Part shown: positions 11,901-25,300 of the stretch, piece after piece
Numbering within the stretch: the first letter of the stretch is position 1
Layout: the number at the start of each line of letters is the position of its first letter
DNA from: Lutjanus erythropterus
Lineage: Eukaryota > Chordata > Actinopteri > Lutjaniformes > Lutjanidae
Reading direction: 5' to 3'
Assembly: GCA_020091685.1 (NCBI GenBank)
Contig: CM034594.1
Span: 4,438,903-4,502,902, forward strand
Length of the DNA: 64,000 nucleotides
Made by a program: the position numbers and the translations under genes
Notes under the pieces: model-generated
What the model was told of the DNA's origin: nothing
Seen by the model: only the letters and a program-made list of their open reading frames with translations
Database searches by the model: none

Positions 11901-14388
11901 CTCATATTCAAAATGGTAGTGTAACTGCAGTTCATGCTGTGCCAGGTCTGCACATTTTTTTAGTGAATTTATCGTCCAAGCACACAGTTCAGCCAATACG
12001 TACTGGCCCTGCTGATTCGATAGACATTAGTTTTGTTCACTAAGGTTGGCAGTGAAAGAAGAGACTTAAGAGTGAACAGTTCCTCATGAAACAGATGCAC
12101 TATTCAACAGCCGAGGCCTTTTCCTGACAATCCCTTTGGCGTATTGTTGCAGTTGTCACACATTCATATAGCTATAAGCTGGCCTGTTAATTTCTGGATG
12201 TGGTTCTTGGCATGAAAATATGGATGCTTAATGGGGCAAAACCACTGCGTAATGTCTGTGATATGTCCACTGAACATGCTCAGGAAGGGTTTGGCATTAT
12301 TGTTCTGTATGCGAGCTAATTAAGTAAGCACTGCCAGCTTAGTCAGAATTTAGGCACTAGGGAAACAAAAACACCCCCCCCAATTCTCTGTTACTCCAGT
12401 TCTCCTGAAGTGCCTCTTGTTCTCTTGTTTTGCAGCAGCTGCGCTTGCCTGGGAGGGAATGACGAAAGGAAAATGTGAACTAAGTTTGTGCCCAGAATGT
12501 GCCAGTTTTTTCTTTTTGTTTGTTGAAGTAACTGATGTCTGTTGTCACCGTCTTCTACGTATTCTACAAAGTTTATTGTATTGTTTTGTGAGCACCACCG
12601 TCGACTGATCTAACAGGTGGAGCACATTACATTACAGAACACTCATAACTGTTTAATAGGTGCATTTGGGTGGCAGTGTGGTTAAGTGATTAAAAACCTG
12701 TTGTAACAAACTTCAGTTACCAACACACAATCTGCTTATGATTTAAAATAAATCACTACAACATTGCCACACACACAAACATAGTGACAGTATTATACAG
12801 TTGATCTTTATAAAAACTACATAATTAAGATAAGACGCTACTGACTGATGAGAGGAGACACAAGCGCTATACAATCTTACAGAAATTCAAAAGAAAAGGT
12901 GAAATTAATTTTAGCTTTTAAATATTTTATAAATTTGGCAGTACAGAACAGACAAACTGCAAGACAAACTCTACAAGACTGTCTAGTATGTTTAAAAATC
13001 AAGAAATCTGTCTTTGTGATTCATGTAAACCTAACATTTTTACTTTCTACTTTAGGAATGTGGATTTTCCAACACTGTACATTGTGCCAAAAGAGAAAGT
13101 GGTGCAAATAATCTGCCCCAGTACTGCACTACACTACAGCAGTGAGTACAGGGATGTCAGCAGAAGCTTCCTTTTTAAAAGGTATCACAGAGGATTGTAT
13201 CTTGTGGCCCCTTGCAGATATTTTATTGGGAATGTGTTCGCTTTTACAGCAAGTCATTGTTTAGAAAATGGCCTACAACTTCATAGCTACATCAGGAACT
13301 CATTTCTGGTTTGAGCCGTTTTCAACAAGAGATAAAAACTTTATGCTACCCTAGACGAATGTGATTCAGGATGTGGCGGGCTTGATAGATCCGGATTGCT
13401 ACGTCTTTTTTCAAAAGTAAAAACATATTTGGATATGCTCTTGCTTTACAATTTCTGACCAGCTTACATCCATGAATACTGACAGACAAACTTATCTGAA
13501 AGCGCATCTCTGTCCAGCAGTGCAAAAGACAGGGACTCCAAAAACAAAGCTATGCAAAACTGAGGTAGATGAGGCTCAAGATGTTTCATTAAGCAGGACC
13601 ACTGCTAAATATGCTGTAGTATGATCACGCTAACTTAAGTCATTTCCAAAATCATATCCAGGAATGCAGATGGAGGGTTTTCGGTGAAGATGTGATTATT
13701 CTTGTCATCACTGTCTCTTCCAGCTGGATGCTATTTCTGTCTGTGATTTTTGACAACTGGCAATAGTCCTGTTTGACATCACCCTAAGCCAATCAGGAGC
13801 AAGCTGAGAAAGCAGCAGGAATGCAATATTAATGGACACCAGCTTTGAATGATCTATTATCAGTGGGTATATGGCTTAAACACAATTATCTGTTCTTGTT
13901 AAACTTCAGGCAGGCCAGCACTGCACCTCTGCAGAGGCTGCTGCTCCTGTTCTTTTCATCTTATCTAATGAGTCTGGGTGGCCTGGAGCACTGCTGGGCT
14001 TGAGCTTGTGTCTGGCTATTCTCATAGGTTGTGAGCAAACGGTCAGTGTTAGGAAAGTAGTGGCACCTACTAAGAACAGAATAATTATGACTTCCTATGA
14101 GTTTAATATTTAAAATAGAAGCAGCAACTGGCTCAGTGTAAGTTAATGCTCGAGTTATTTTTTTAGTCACTTTGTCACTAACTACTGCTAAAACTGAACT
14201 TTTGAAGATCATTTACATCAGTTACAGGTGCTGTAAGTGATTTTGGAGAAACACAGATGACTGCTGATGCTCATCCCAGGTTGTCAAATGCTGACTCTTT
14301 GGATTGAAGACTAACCTAAAGCATTAAATAAATTAATGCTGCTGATGTAAGGCACCCATAGCGAGCTGTTGTATGTGGAAGAATCTGT

Positions 14389-14434
14389 AAAAAAACAAAA
14401 CAAAAAAACAAATAAAAACAAAACAAAAAAACCC
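14389..14434. repeat. A-rich (AAAAC)n low-complexity tract
   Basis: Interrupted AAAAAC/AAAAT repeat, about 45 bp. Confidence 0.8.
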
Positions 14435-14619
14435 AATGATTTTTGTGACCCTTTTCAAGTTAATACATGTCTATAAACCACAGGACACCCATGGTAATGA
14501 CAGTCTGAGTAATACCATCCAAACTCTCATGTTATCTGTTTTTAATCATTTCAAGAGGTCTATGAATCTATGTCATTCTAATGACGTCTGTTTTCATGTT
14601 TAAAGTGATACAGACCCTA

Positions 14620-15112
14620 GATTCTCAAACTGTGGTCTGAGTGCCACTGGTGGTACGCAAGTTCCATCTAGTGGTATGCAAAGGAATATCAGAAACTTTT
14701 TTTTAACGGAATACAGTTCGAATGAAAATATATAAAATATCAGATCACCGAAATGTTTCGGAATCAGCCTGCTACATAGTCATGATCATGCACGTAGTGT
14801 GCGCATACGTCATCCAGTAGTTACAAGCCTGTAACTAAACTGTGATAGCAGCACGTTCAGCAGAGATAAAATGAAGACAGTGAAGATGAAAGTTCAGAAA
14901 CACAGAAATCGTGGCTCCAAACGAGAACATTTTGAACATGAAGTTGACCACGGTGAACCGAGCACAAATACTAGCGGCTACTTAAAAAGCACCATTGAGG
15001 TGTCCACTAAGCCTGGTGGTACCAAACAGCACAAAACAGTGAAGTGGTATCTGGAGAGTTCAATATTTTCTGAGACGGCATGCGGTATGAAAGGTTTGAG
15101 GAACACTGATAT
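14620..15112. mobile_element. hAT-like DNA element with terminal CTCAAAC motifs and an internal short frame
   Basis: The left end TAGATTCTCAAACTGTGGTC and the reverse complement of the right end CAGTGTTCCTCAAACC share the CTCAAAC core and both outer bases of typical hAT ends. Inside, 14871-15125 (+) opens an 84-residue Lys/His-rich frame (KVQKHRNRGSKREHFEHEVD) of unknown function that runs into the right end. A clean 8-bp duplication was not found. The family assignment is tentative. Confidence 0.45.
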
Positions 15113-16080
15113 ATACATTTGCTGATTCATTAGATAGATGTTGATCAACACTTAGTTTAAACTGAAAGGGGCTGTCCTTCATTGCCTCTACCTGTTGCCC
15201 CTGGTGGTAACAAAACATTCACTTAATGTCCATCTTTAGGTGACAGATCCCTGGGAACCTCGCGTGATATTCATGCTCGCTGAAGAGTGCCATATTTTGA
15301 AATAAGAACATAGGGATTTTATGTCAGCTTAATGTCTACCAGAGGGTCAGTAAATCATTTAATAGCTTGTCTCAAAGTCACTAGTGGAACACAACTGACT
15401 CATTTCCTGGCAGTGCCTCTCTCAACAAATACTGCCTGACAGCCATATTATGGATAAAATAAAATCTTCTCTGGCATGTTGTGAAATAAACCTTAAAGAA
15501 AATTCATGAGACTCTCATCGCATGACATAAAGGGATGCAGCAGAACAACTATTCAGGAAAACAATCAACTATCAAGGAATCTTCAACATTCAAAGAGAGA
15601 ACATTTTTGCACACTGAAAGATCATGAGAGTCAGTAGGATTTCCCCCAAAGTAATGATGAGCTCGGACAATAAGATGAGATGACAATAAATAAACACTGC
15701 ACACAAACGAAATTGAAAATATAATCAATGGACACTTATGTTTTGTGACATTACATGGCCTTTTTCCCTCCCTATAGTATCTCAGTGAGCAGTGGGCAGA
15801 GGACATGGAAATACTTTGAACTGGTCCACCACAGATAGACACGCAAAACAATACCTTTGGGTAATTATGAATCTCCAGTCCACCTGACATTTATATCTCT
15901 CGACTATGGCAGGAAACCAGAGCACCTGGAACTTCACTTCACTAAATAAATTCAACTTTACAAGCCACGCTGAGACTTTAGTTCTTCATTTCAAGAACAA
16001 CCTAGCTAAGATACCAAACACAAAATGACTAATGACAAATAAAACCAAGGGCAGGAGTAATGAATTACAACTATTCCTGA

Positions 16081-16525
16081 TGCTTTTTAGTTTTTTGTAC
16101 TTGTATTTTTGTAATTTTAATTTTACTTTTGGTTCAGTATGCATTACTCTATGTAATTTACTTAATGACTTATTAATTCAGTAATGAATAGGCTTACAAT
16201 TTGAAATAATATCCAAACCCTTCTGCAATAATAGTCAGGAATAACTGATCGCAAACTGGCCAATGAAAACCATGACATATGGATGAAAAAGAAACAGAAG
16301 AAACTGAAACAAGAGAAACAGAAACACCCTTGAAATGAATGCCACCTATAGATGATACATTAAATATCAACAAAAACTAACTACTACTTGTAGTAGTTTT
16401 TGAGAAGAATAATTTTTACTTAAGTATTCTTTTAACACAGTATTTTACTTGTAGTTGATTATTATTTCAGTAAGGTAACTACTTCTACTAGAATACAGAT
16501 TTTCTGTACTCTTTCCACCACTGAA
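16081..16525. repeat. Dispersed repeat family B (TACTTNTACTT type), ends in TTTCCACCACTGA
   Basis: Tracts such as TTTTTACTTAAGTATTCTTT and the terminal TGTACTCTTTCCACCACTGA recur, diverged, at 28610-28785, 40230-40510 and 41330-41405. I recognise this as a common teleost interspersed pattern but cannot give a family name. Confidence 0.45.
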
Positions 16526-16860
16526 TGAAACACGTTTTGGACTAAAAACATGAAACAATGTAAATGAACATGAAAGCTAAGGATTAAAGTAATTATATCA
16601 TACTCATCGTCCCACATTTATCTCAGTGCTGCTTACTATAATGGCATTATCCTTTAATATAACGTAGCACACAGAAAATTCTCCATAAATCTATGTGTAT
16701 GACGCAAGCTTAACAGCATCTCAAAACTTTCAGAGGACAGGTTCACAAAGGGCTCTAAACATGGGTCATTCTCTACTGTTATGGCCTAGTTTGTCAGCCT
16801 CATTGACTTAATTTTCCTGGCTCGCTCTGCTGCTCCTGCCATACTTTCTCCCATACTCAC

Positions 16861-16952
16861 GATGTTATCACTGTTGCAGTTCGACTGCTTTTCGTCCGTT
16901 CTAATCAGTGCCCTCAGCCTCTTGCGGCTTGATCTGTCAAGACTGCTCAGCT
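16861..16952 (-). CDS. Candidate internal coding exon, unidentified product
   Basis: On the minus strand a long pyrimidine tract ending ccactgcctctcag precedes a 92-nt open segment. It encodes ELSSLDRSSRKRLRALIRTD and then EKQSNCNSDNI, and ends in a perfect gtgagt donor. Both splice edges are among the best outside nipsnap2. The peptide is highly basic and not recognised. The frame is also open on both sides, so the exon reading is an inference. Confidence 0.25.
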
Positions 16953-17796
16953 CTGAGAGGCAGTGGAAGCTTGAGACAGAGTGAAGGATTGTTGGCTGAT
17001 AGATGGTGCACATGGTGCCTGAACATTGCAAACCCATTTAACAGCCTTTTGGCTCAACTGCTTGTATTTACAGCAAAGGAAAAATACAAGCTGTCTAACA
17101 TAAGCTGCTTGGTTTGTTGCTAATATGATCATAGGAAATCAATTAAAATGCCATAGATGTGAACAGCTCCTTGAGTATCATATGATATACTATGTGCATA
17201 TGTTGTAAAAGGCAGTAACTGCTAATTACTCATGTGGGGGGATACTGAACCAGCCTGAAAATATAAAACATAAATGGAAATTCCAAGTCACTCCACATCA
17301 TGTCTGCCATAGAATGACGCCATTTTAAACTCATTAATCACATAGGAAGGCACCCTTCAACATTAGAACATCAGAGATGTGATATCAAATATCAGTGTGA
17401 TATCGAATAAAAGCTAAATAACACTTTATTCCAAAATTGAGTCAAAGTGAAAACAAAATAAGATGAAACCTAATTTGTTAAGATTTTTATGTTGTTGCTT
17501 CATTAATCATCAGAGTAGAAAGACTGTCTTGTCAAGAGTTTTGACAAGCAGGACAAACAGTGTTACTGACAGAAAACAGTAAGCCCAGCACAGACATTTT
17601 CCACAGACCTTGCCAGGAAAATATCACAAAAATGCTTTTGGTGCAGCTATGGCATGGTACACACCTAATGGACCCTTTGTTAGACCAAACTGCTGGCATG
17701 GAGGTAAAAATGTTTGATGAAACTTGACAGCCCTGAGCTCCTGATGCACAATGAAGTGTCTAGTTACATCTGTAGAAATACCACAGTATTTCTTGT

Positions 17797-17823
17797 GTGT
17801 GCATGTGCGTGTGTGTGTGTGGT
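17797..17823. repeat. (TG)n microsatellite
   Basis: Interrupted TG/CG repeat GTGTGTGCATGTGCGTGTGT with extension. Confidence 0.75.
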
Positions 17824-18289
17824 TGTTGAGGGCGATGGATGCGTTACTTTTTAACATAAAGAAAAATTTTGGATTTTTGCATGCAGAGTTACAAAAATAG
17901 AACTAAATGCATGTCCTTTGGATGACTTTCACAAAGCTTGCATTCCAACATTTGGTTTAGTTTAAAAATTGAAAATACTCAGAATGATGAAATCGCAATA
18001 GTGAGAAAGAGGGTGTAAACATCATGGGATATTCAATCATAATTTATGACTTTGGTGAGTCAGTGTAAGATGAAGAATGGACAAAAAAAGAACACAAACT
18101 TTTTTTAGTTTTAAGTAGAGCAGAATTTTATGTTTTGGAGCATAAAAGCTTGTTGCTGGGGCAATACCCTATAGAGTTACGACATATTTTTCCTTTCCTG
18201 TCAGTCAGTTTTTGTACCACTGCTATTTGTATCTTATTATGTACCCTACCAACAACAATGTACCTTCAAACCAAACATGTATGAAGTTC

Positions 18290-19320
18290 AGGAGAGGTGC
18301 AATGGATTCAATTTATTCAAGGTGTGTCCAAATCCACCTCTTCTGTCTTCAGGGGTATCCTGCTCTGTCCCGCCTCTTGCACCAGCAGCACACAGCCAGA
18401 TACACCTATCAGCTGTGCCCAAGTGCCTTGATTAATCAATTGCTGAGTTTAGGCCAAACATGTAATAAACCAATCAGAATGTCAGCTCTCATCACCTTTA
18501 AGAATCAGGTGGACCAGGAGTGCAAGCAGTGGCAGCAGGACGGTGGAGTTATCAGGAGGAAACAAAGAGAAAGATTTTTAAAGCGAGAAGACAGATCTCC
18601 TGGTTCAAGAAAGAGAACGTGTGAGAGCGTGCAATATATGGAGACGACAGGGCATCTCCAAAGGAGGTTCATGCGTAAATACTGCAGAACACCTGCAGAA
18701 AGTGATGCAATGCATGAACCATAAAATTGGGACGGGGTAGAGGAGAGGCTGGCTGCAAAGCTGCACCCACCTGAGTCCATCATTAGTGAGAATAATTTTA
18801 CATATACACACATGCATGTCATTTAACATGAATGAAAGGTGTTTTTTGACTGTGGAGATGAGTGTCCATGCCTGAAACACACACACATGCACAGTTTTAA
18901 CTTCAATAGTTATACTTAATTGCTGATAGAAAATATGTCTGAAAAAATGACACTTCATTAATCCACACTCCTGTGTGAGGAAAAGACTGAACATAAATGA
19001 AGGTGTTTTGTGATTGTGGAGATGTGTGTGTGTGTGTGTGCTAGGTGCTGGGTGCTAGCTTGTGCAGACAGACTGATCACGCCTCAGACTTTGTGCTTCG
19101 ACCATGTTTTAGCTGGTCTAAGGCGGAAGTGGTTTTTACTCCAATGTGCCAAGCACAAGACAGCAAATGCACCAGGTCATGCCTTCGTCGTGCCTTCCTT
19201 TTTACCTCCCACATTTACTATCTTGCAGACGTGGCAAAAATGCCAACTGCGCTGGTGCACCGGCGCAACAGATTTGCGGTGTAAGGTAGGGTCCCATGAC
19301 CGACCAGTAGGACCCCTCAC
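18290..19320 (+). repeat. Dispersed repeat family A, longer copy
   Basis: Shares ordered blocks with 2640-3010 (see that entry) and is about 1 kb. It contains a 170-residue frame at 18212-18724 whose C-terminal half is very basic (GGVIRRKQRERFLKREDRSP) and not recognised. It also contains an internal 165-bp direct duplication (18825 and 18990) and a TG repeat. It looks like a decayed transposon with no identifiable enzyme. Confidence 0.5.
18825..19031. repeat. Internal 165-bp-spaced direct duplication
   Basis: AACATGAATGAAAGGTGTTT (18825) is repeated as AACATAAATGAAGGTGTTTT (18990); both are followed by TGA.TGTGGAGATG. The spacing is 165 bp, within repeat family A. Confidence 0.7.
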
Positions 19321-22300
19321 TGAGTTTATAAGTTCTGAAGGCATTGATTTCAAATAACTTGTGCTAAAAAGACCAACAACTGCATTTGAACTTGGACTTG
19401 AACTTGGGCAGAGCACAAAGTCGCTGCTGGTTTGGACTGTTCTCTGAGGAGTCAACTGACCGCTGTATAATTAGCAATGTGGTTTTGTTTCAAAAATTGA
19501 AAGAAGGCATAAGTCGAAACTGTCAACCTTTCAGAGGTAAGCAAACCTTTCAGTATGGTTGTGTCTGTGATGCTGCTCAAGGAAATATAAGAAAACCTTG
19601 TTCAACAATGGAAATTAACAATGCTTGTTCTGACTGACAGGCAAGTACTGTAGTAATGTATTTCTGGTATTTTGGTCCTGGTTTTCAGTAATGAAACTTG
19701 GGCACTTTTTTCAACAAATGACAAATTGCTTTCAAGTTGAAACCCTGGCCATTACAGAGAATATGCTGAGGAAAATATGCACTCTGAATGTTCTCTTTGT
19801 AACTATATCTGTGATCTGTACAGTATGTCCATAAAACAGGCTTAGGTCAATAAAACATTCAAACAGTTTCACATAATTTAAAAGTATAACAAGCTTTAAA
19901 ATAACCACAGCTTTAGACATTTCATTTGATTAAAAAGGTTTGACTGGTTTGAGTCTAGACGACCTTCAATAAGTGAGACAGACAAAGATGAGGCCTAAAA
20001 TGAACATTCAAACATTTCTTTCAACTAGAGACCTTGATCACAGCACACCACAATGCCTGCCAACATGTTGACATCTCACTCAGTGAATACCCAGTAGGCA
20101 TTACTACATTATTACATGATTACTCAGTACTCATGCATCTTCAAATCTGGCCTTCATTTCAATCTCAGCAACACACCTATTCATTTTTCTGACTGCAATT
20201 TGAATGGTCATGACATTTTTGCTTTGACAAGATCTGTCCACAGACATAAAAACACCAGGCAAAGTAGTCAAAACTGCTTCTGTGGTAGTTCCTGCTACAA
20301 TAGGCGTCTCCAGGATGACATTTGCACACACAGATTCACAAGGTGGAAACAATACCTGCTATACGCTGTCACAGTTGTTAAATATATTTAACAAGCTTTT
20401 AGCTCATCTGACCAAGGTGCAGGAAAAGTGCTGCACTTTTGTGTGGACCACCTTCCAGCTGGACAGTGTTTCATGACACACGATGGGCCGATAGCATCTG
20501 CCAAATGGAAAGGTGCTGAAACACAGTGCCTGTACTTCCAGCATCAGTGCTTTGATAGCATTTCTACGTGCATGGCTAACCTAACAGATTATACTACTCA
20601 CCATTGTACATTTTTCATTGAGTCAGGATATGTTCCTTGAATCATCCCTGTGCTTTTTCTCTCTATGCATAAAAGTAGTCAAAGTCACTTTGCATTTTTT
20701 CACTACCACACCTTTCATTGTCAGCTCTCGAGAACCATATGCAGCAATCACAGGAAGTCATCAGGGTCAATGGATTCTTCAGCTACAGAGACTTTCAGAC
20801 ACCTGGTTGACCTGTAGAGAAAGAGCCATGAATGCTCTCCAAAGTTGCAATTCTTGAAGGTTCTTACCAAGTGTGAGCCACCTGAACTGGCTGCAGGAGA
20901 AGCAAAGATGCTGTTACAGTGCCTCAACTCTTAATTCATTCTTTGTTTTAAAATCACAGCACCTGTGATCATAAAATCTGCAGTTGCTTTGAATATAATC
21001 CAGCTGCAGGAATGGAGTTGGGAGCTGCCAACACTGTAGTTTATTGCACCCTGTTCAAAAATGGATTCAAAAAGATAAACTACCACGCTGACATTCGAAC
21101 AAAAACAGTGCACACTGATGGTCCTAATTCCTGGGTAGATTCTTTAAGCACCATATTAGCACCACAGGAAGCAAAAGAGAAGCACCAGCAAGAGTCATTG
21201 AAAGAATTCTACAGAGGAAGGCTGCAGATTTCAGGAGGAGAACTAGAGATGGATGAAACTGAGTATAGGTACACAACAGAGATGCACAGGCTGCAGTTTT
21301 ACCTGCAGGCATGTGAATACATCACAGACTGATCATACAAAATTAACATATCGAATTAATGGCAGGTCGGTTCGGGTGAACAAATATATCATTAATGAGG
21401 AAAATATTTATTACATTCTCTACACTGTGAACACATTTTAAGATTAGTTTTTTGACAGGCAGACAGGCAGGCACTAATGAGCCTGTTGAGGGGCCCTTTC
21501 TCACCCCACTAAATTCATGTATGAGCCCACATGTTTTTTCGACTTGCATTTTAATGCCTTTCTTAATAATCTGTGATGTGAAAACATCAGATTTTCACAT
21601 TTCAGTTATAAAATCAGCAGACCTACGGATCCTGTACCAACCAGAGTTGGTGATTGTTGAAACAGTGAAAAGATAAAACAAAATTTGAGTTTTATTCTGT
21701 TTCTGTTGAGTTTGAATGAAGCTGACAGTGATGATGAAGAAGTGAGTTTGGTGCAAATCAGCTGTTTCTAATTAAACGAAAGATATCTCACTCTTTAAGA
21801 GAAAGTCTCTATCATGATTCTTTCCATGTTGTCAGATGTTAACAATAACAATCTGAGCCCGTCAGTGACAAAACAAGCACATGTAAACTAGCAAGCGTCA
21901 CCTGTCCTGTGTGCTCTTTGGTGTGTGGGCATGGCCGAGGCTCACAGCGTGTCACCTGCGGCCCTCTTCTCCTCTTCCATCAGCTGGATTTGTGGTTTGT
22001 GGTGACTTTGAGAGTTTACAGCCTCTCATGCTGTTGCATTGCTTTCTGTACCATGTTGCAACTAAGTGCTCCAGCTAACATAAAATATATTTATGTTTCC
22101 CCTCATTTATAATTTCTCACTGAAATGTTCTCCCCCTGCACTTTTGTAAGCTCCTATCTGTTAAATCTGTGGGCTAATGCACACTGACTGACAGGAAAAA
22201 AATGACTGTTTGACTGGAACAGTCTCAGGAGCTGCCCGACAGTGCGGCTGTGGGTCTCTAAATTATAGAATAATTGGTCCGAAAGGGTGGTGATTTATGT

Positions 22301-25300
22301 ATACAAGTGGTTTTGGGTGAAGTCAGAGCCAATACACACATCTCTAGTACACAGAATGGCAAAGTGGACCAACAGCTGTGCACATTTTCTATACATTCCA
22401 TTGTACAGAATCTGACATCTTCCTTTTATCATGTCCTGAGATACTGACAAAGCAGTGTTCAAAATTCAACTATGAAAGTGGTCTATGTAAAGGTTTATAC
22501 CATTAGTACTTACAGCTACTGAAGTAAAGATCCATGTTGCTTTACAGTGGTTACATGTCAGCATAAACTGTGACAAAAACACAATCTTAAAAATCCAGAC
22601 AATCATATCAATGTTGTAAAACACTGGCTCCTTCACTTCTTTCTAAATATTTAATAGGAGTCCAAAGGTCAAGAGAAAACATATGAAACAGCTTATTTTA
22701 TATGAATAATAAGATGGCTGTCCAATCAGCAAATGTTTATTGGTTGGCCACTTTCAGCTGTGTGTCAGGCATAATGCTCCAACATTAATATAAGACTTGT
22801 GCAGCACTTTAATATCACATTGTGACATCAGCAGTTACACAATGAATGGAGCCAACGTGTAACAAGAGTAATAAATGTATCGACTTGTCGACTTGACCAC
22901 TTCCAACTTTTCACATCAACTACTGAGAGGCAATAAATATAAATACTATAAAAAAAAAACTAGATAGATGTATTAAAATAACTCAGCATGAGAAGCAGCC
23001 AGAAGGCATGGAGACCAATAACAGTGAATATGGACCCAAATTTGCCAAAAATTTGTCAGAGACAAACACAAGCAGACCAAGAATGTAAGACAGTGCTGAC
23101 ATACTGCTAACTTGGAGCATGAGACGGCCACAGAGGTGATGTATTTTGTTTTTATTGTCATGCTTTCTTAGCAACGGCTAGACTTTTAAATTTCAAAGGG
23201 AACCTAGCCTTGGCGAATCAAATCATTTGGACTGCGATATGTTTTTCTGAATTGAGATTAGTTATCTGCATGCAGATGTTTGTGTGTGTTAACAAGCCAT
23301 TTGCAATAGGTTGATGTGGTAGTACTTGAAGAGTTTTTTGATCTTTGCTCCAAAATGATTCCCCAGCAGTTAAGACAACTGTAACAAAACAAATCAAGGA
23401 AGCCACTGATCTCATTATTTTGACTCAAACCATAATTCATATCAAATACCACAAAATATTTTTAGATTGTGAAGCACAGTGCAGAAGTGAAATAAAGGGC
23501 AAATAACAAGATACATAAAGACCTGCTGTTGCTTCTGAGGATTCCACGTGTCAAAATGTGAGATCATATTTATTACATTTTTGGACATGTAAGGACGGAG
23601 GATTCAACCAAGTGACAAAGTTTGTGTTGTCTGAAAGGGACCAACAGTCACAAAAAAGCAAAACTGGTCAAAGATATTGTAAAATACCACTAGTTTTATC
23701 CAGCAATTCTTCAGTTGGATGCTGTTGGAGTTTTGTCTGGGTATTAGCTTTAAGAAGTTATCATCACCACTGATTGTGGCTTATATAATAAATACCTGAA
23801 ATATCAAACTAAGTGTCATACAGTTGCATCCCATTTAATTTAATTTCTGAAATTTCCAACCTGTTGGCACTACGAGACCACTGCTTAGTCTGATTAAAGA
23901 TATTCCTGATATGTTTACTATCATGAGATATTCCAGGAGTCCTAAACAGAACATACATGTGTACAGTAATTGTTGATTATATCCTCTATATTATTATTTA
24001 GTCAATGTATACGATTATCATATCAAACCTCTGGTTTAAATCACTCTCAACAGAATTAAGCAATACTGAGAAAGAAAAACAGAATAAAAATAATGAAGCA
24101 ATAAGCCTTAGATGTGTTTCAGTGTATCCTGTCACTATGCGGGCAAAGTAGCTTCACCTTAGAATTTGTAAAACTGCAATAATGCAGTGACTGTAAGAAT
24201 AAAAAGATGTCTTCAGTATAAAATCAGAAATTGTCAGTCATCTGAAACAACATTCAAAGAAGAGGTTTCACTATTTGGTAAAAATGTTGAGAACATTATT
24301 CTGAAGAAGCATATGAGGGAGTAGGGGATCCAGAAAAACAAGGATTAAACAATTATGATCTAGAACATACAATATAAACAAGGCATTATATCTCACCACG
24401 AGACCAGCCCGTCTGTTATTTTCAGCTCAGGTGGGTGTTTAGCCGGATTGAGGTGCAGCTTCATGGCCAGTCTGGGAAGGCTTGCATCTCCTCTCTACTG
24501 CACTGTCTCTCTCCCTCCCCTCACTTCTCATTCCTCTGCCCTGCTTCTGCCCACTGGCGCAAGACGGCATAAAAGGATTTGGACGCACCATGAATTAAGT
24601 AAAACTATTGCGCCTTGTGCTTTGAACCTGTGCTTTGCCTCAAGTATCATCGATAGAGACACTGTTGACCAAATTCTAAACAAGAGATTAAGTTTGTGCA
24701 CATAGTACATACTCAAAGAGAGAGTGAACACCTTAACCTTATAATTTCAAGCTATTTCTGAATTTCTAAGCAACAAAACATCCTTTCCTTCATATTTTCT
24801 GTGTATAGTTTCTGAGCATTTGAGGCGTTGAGTTCCTGCATTCATTTAGGTGTTAATAATTGGTCTGAATAACACACGTTGCTTTTTCAAACATCATTGC
24901 AAAGTTCGGACATCTTTAAATTTGCTGTTAGTACCTACAGCTGAGTAAAATGGAGTGTGCTAACTTTCATCAATCTGACTTCGAGGTTAGGGCGATAATC
25001 TGTCAAAACTCTGTCAACACAACGAACGAAGTGGGAAATAACTGTACAAGTGGAAAGCTTGCGGTCTAATTTTTGCCACCTGTTTTCTGTCTTTACATCA
25101 TCAGATGGAAACCTCTCAGGTTCTGTTCATGCCTCAGCTCTTGAGTCACCATTAAACATCAGTCATCAGGTACTGGCAGGGCGAGAGGCACACAACACAC
25201 AGCCTTCTGTTTGACATGTTTAAGAGGATGTCAGGGAATATTACTCAACATAAATAAATATGGATTAAATGTTTAAACGTGCAGGAACATTCCGTCATTT

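Larger units (their letters stand above)
3684..14610. other. Gene-poor interval with microsatellites and unassigned frames
   Basis: Apart from the TG and AAAT repeats and the 8.7-8.9 kb frame, only short frames occur. The longest is 136 codons at 3849-4259 (-), AT-rich in codon use and unlike any family I know. A minus-strand frame at 4786-5016 starts with a hydrophobic, signal-peptide-like stretch (MDIMKTFCTLCLLMLNIVSD) but no exon structure supports it. Confidence 0.4.
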
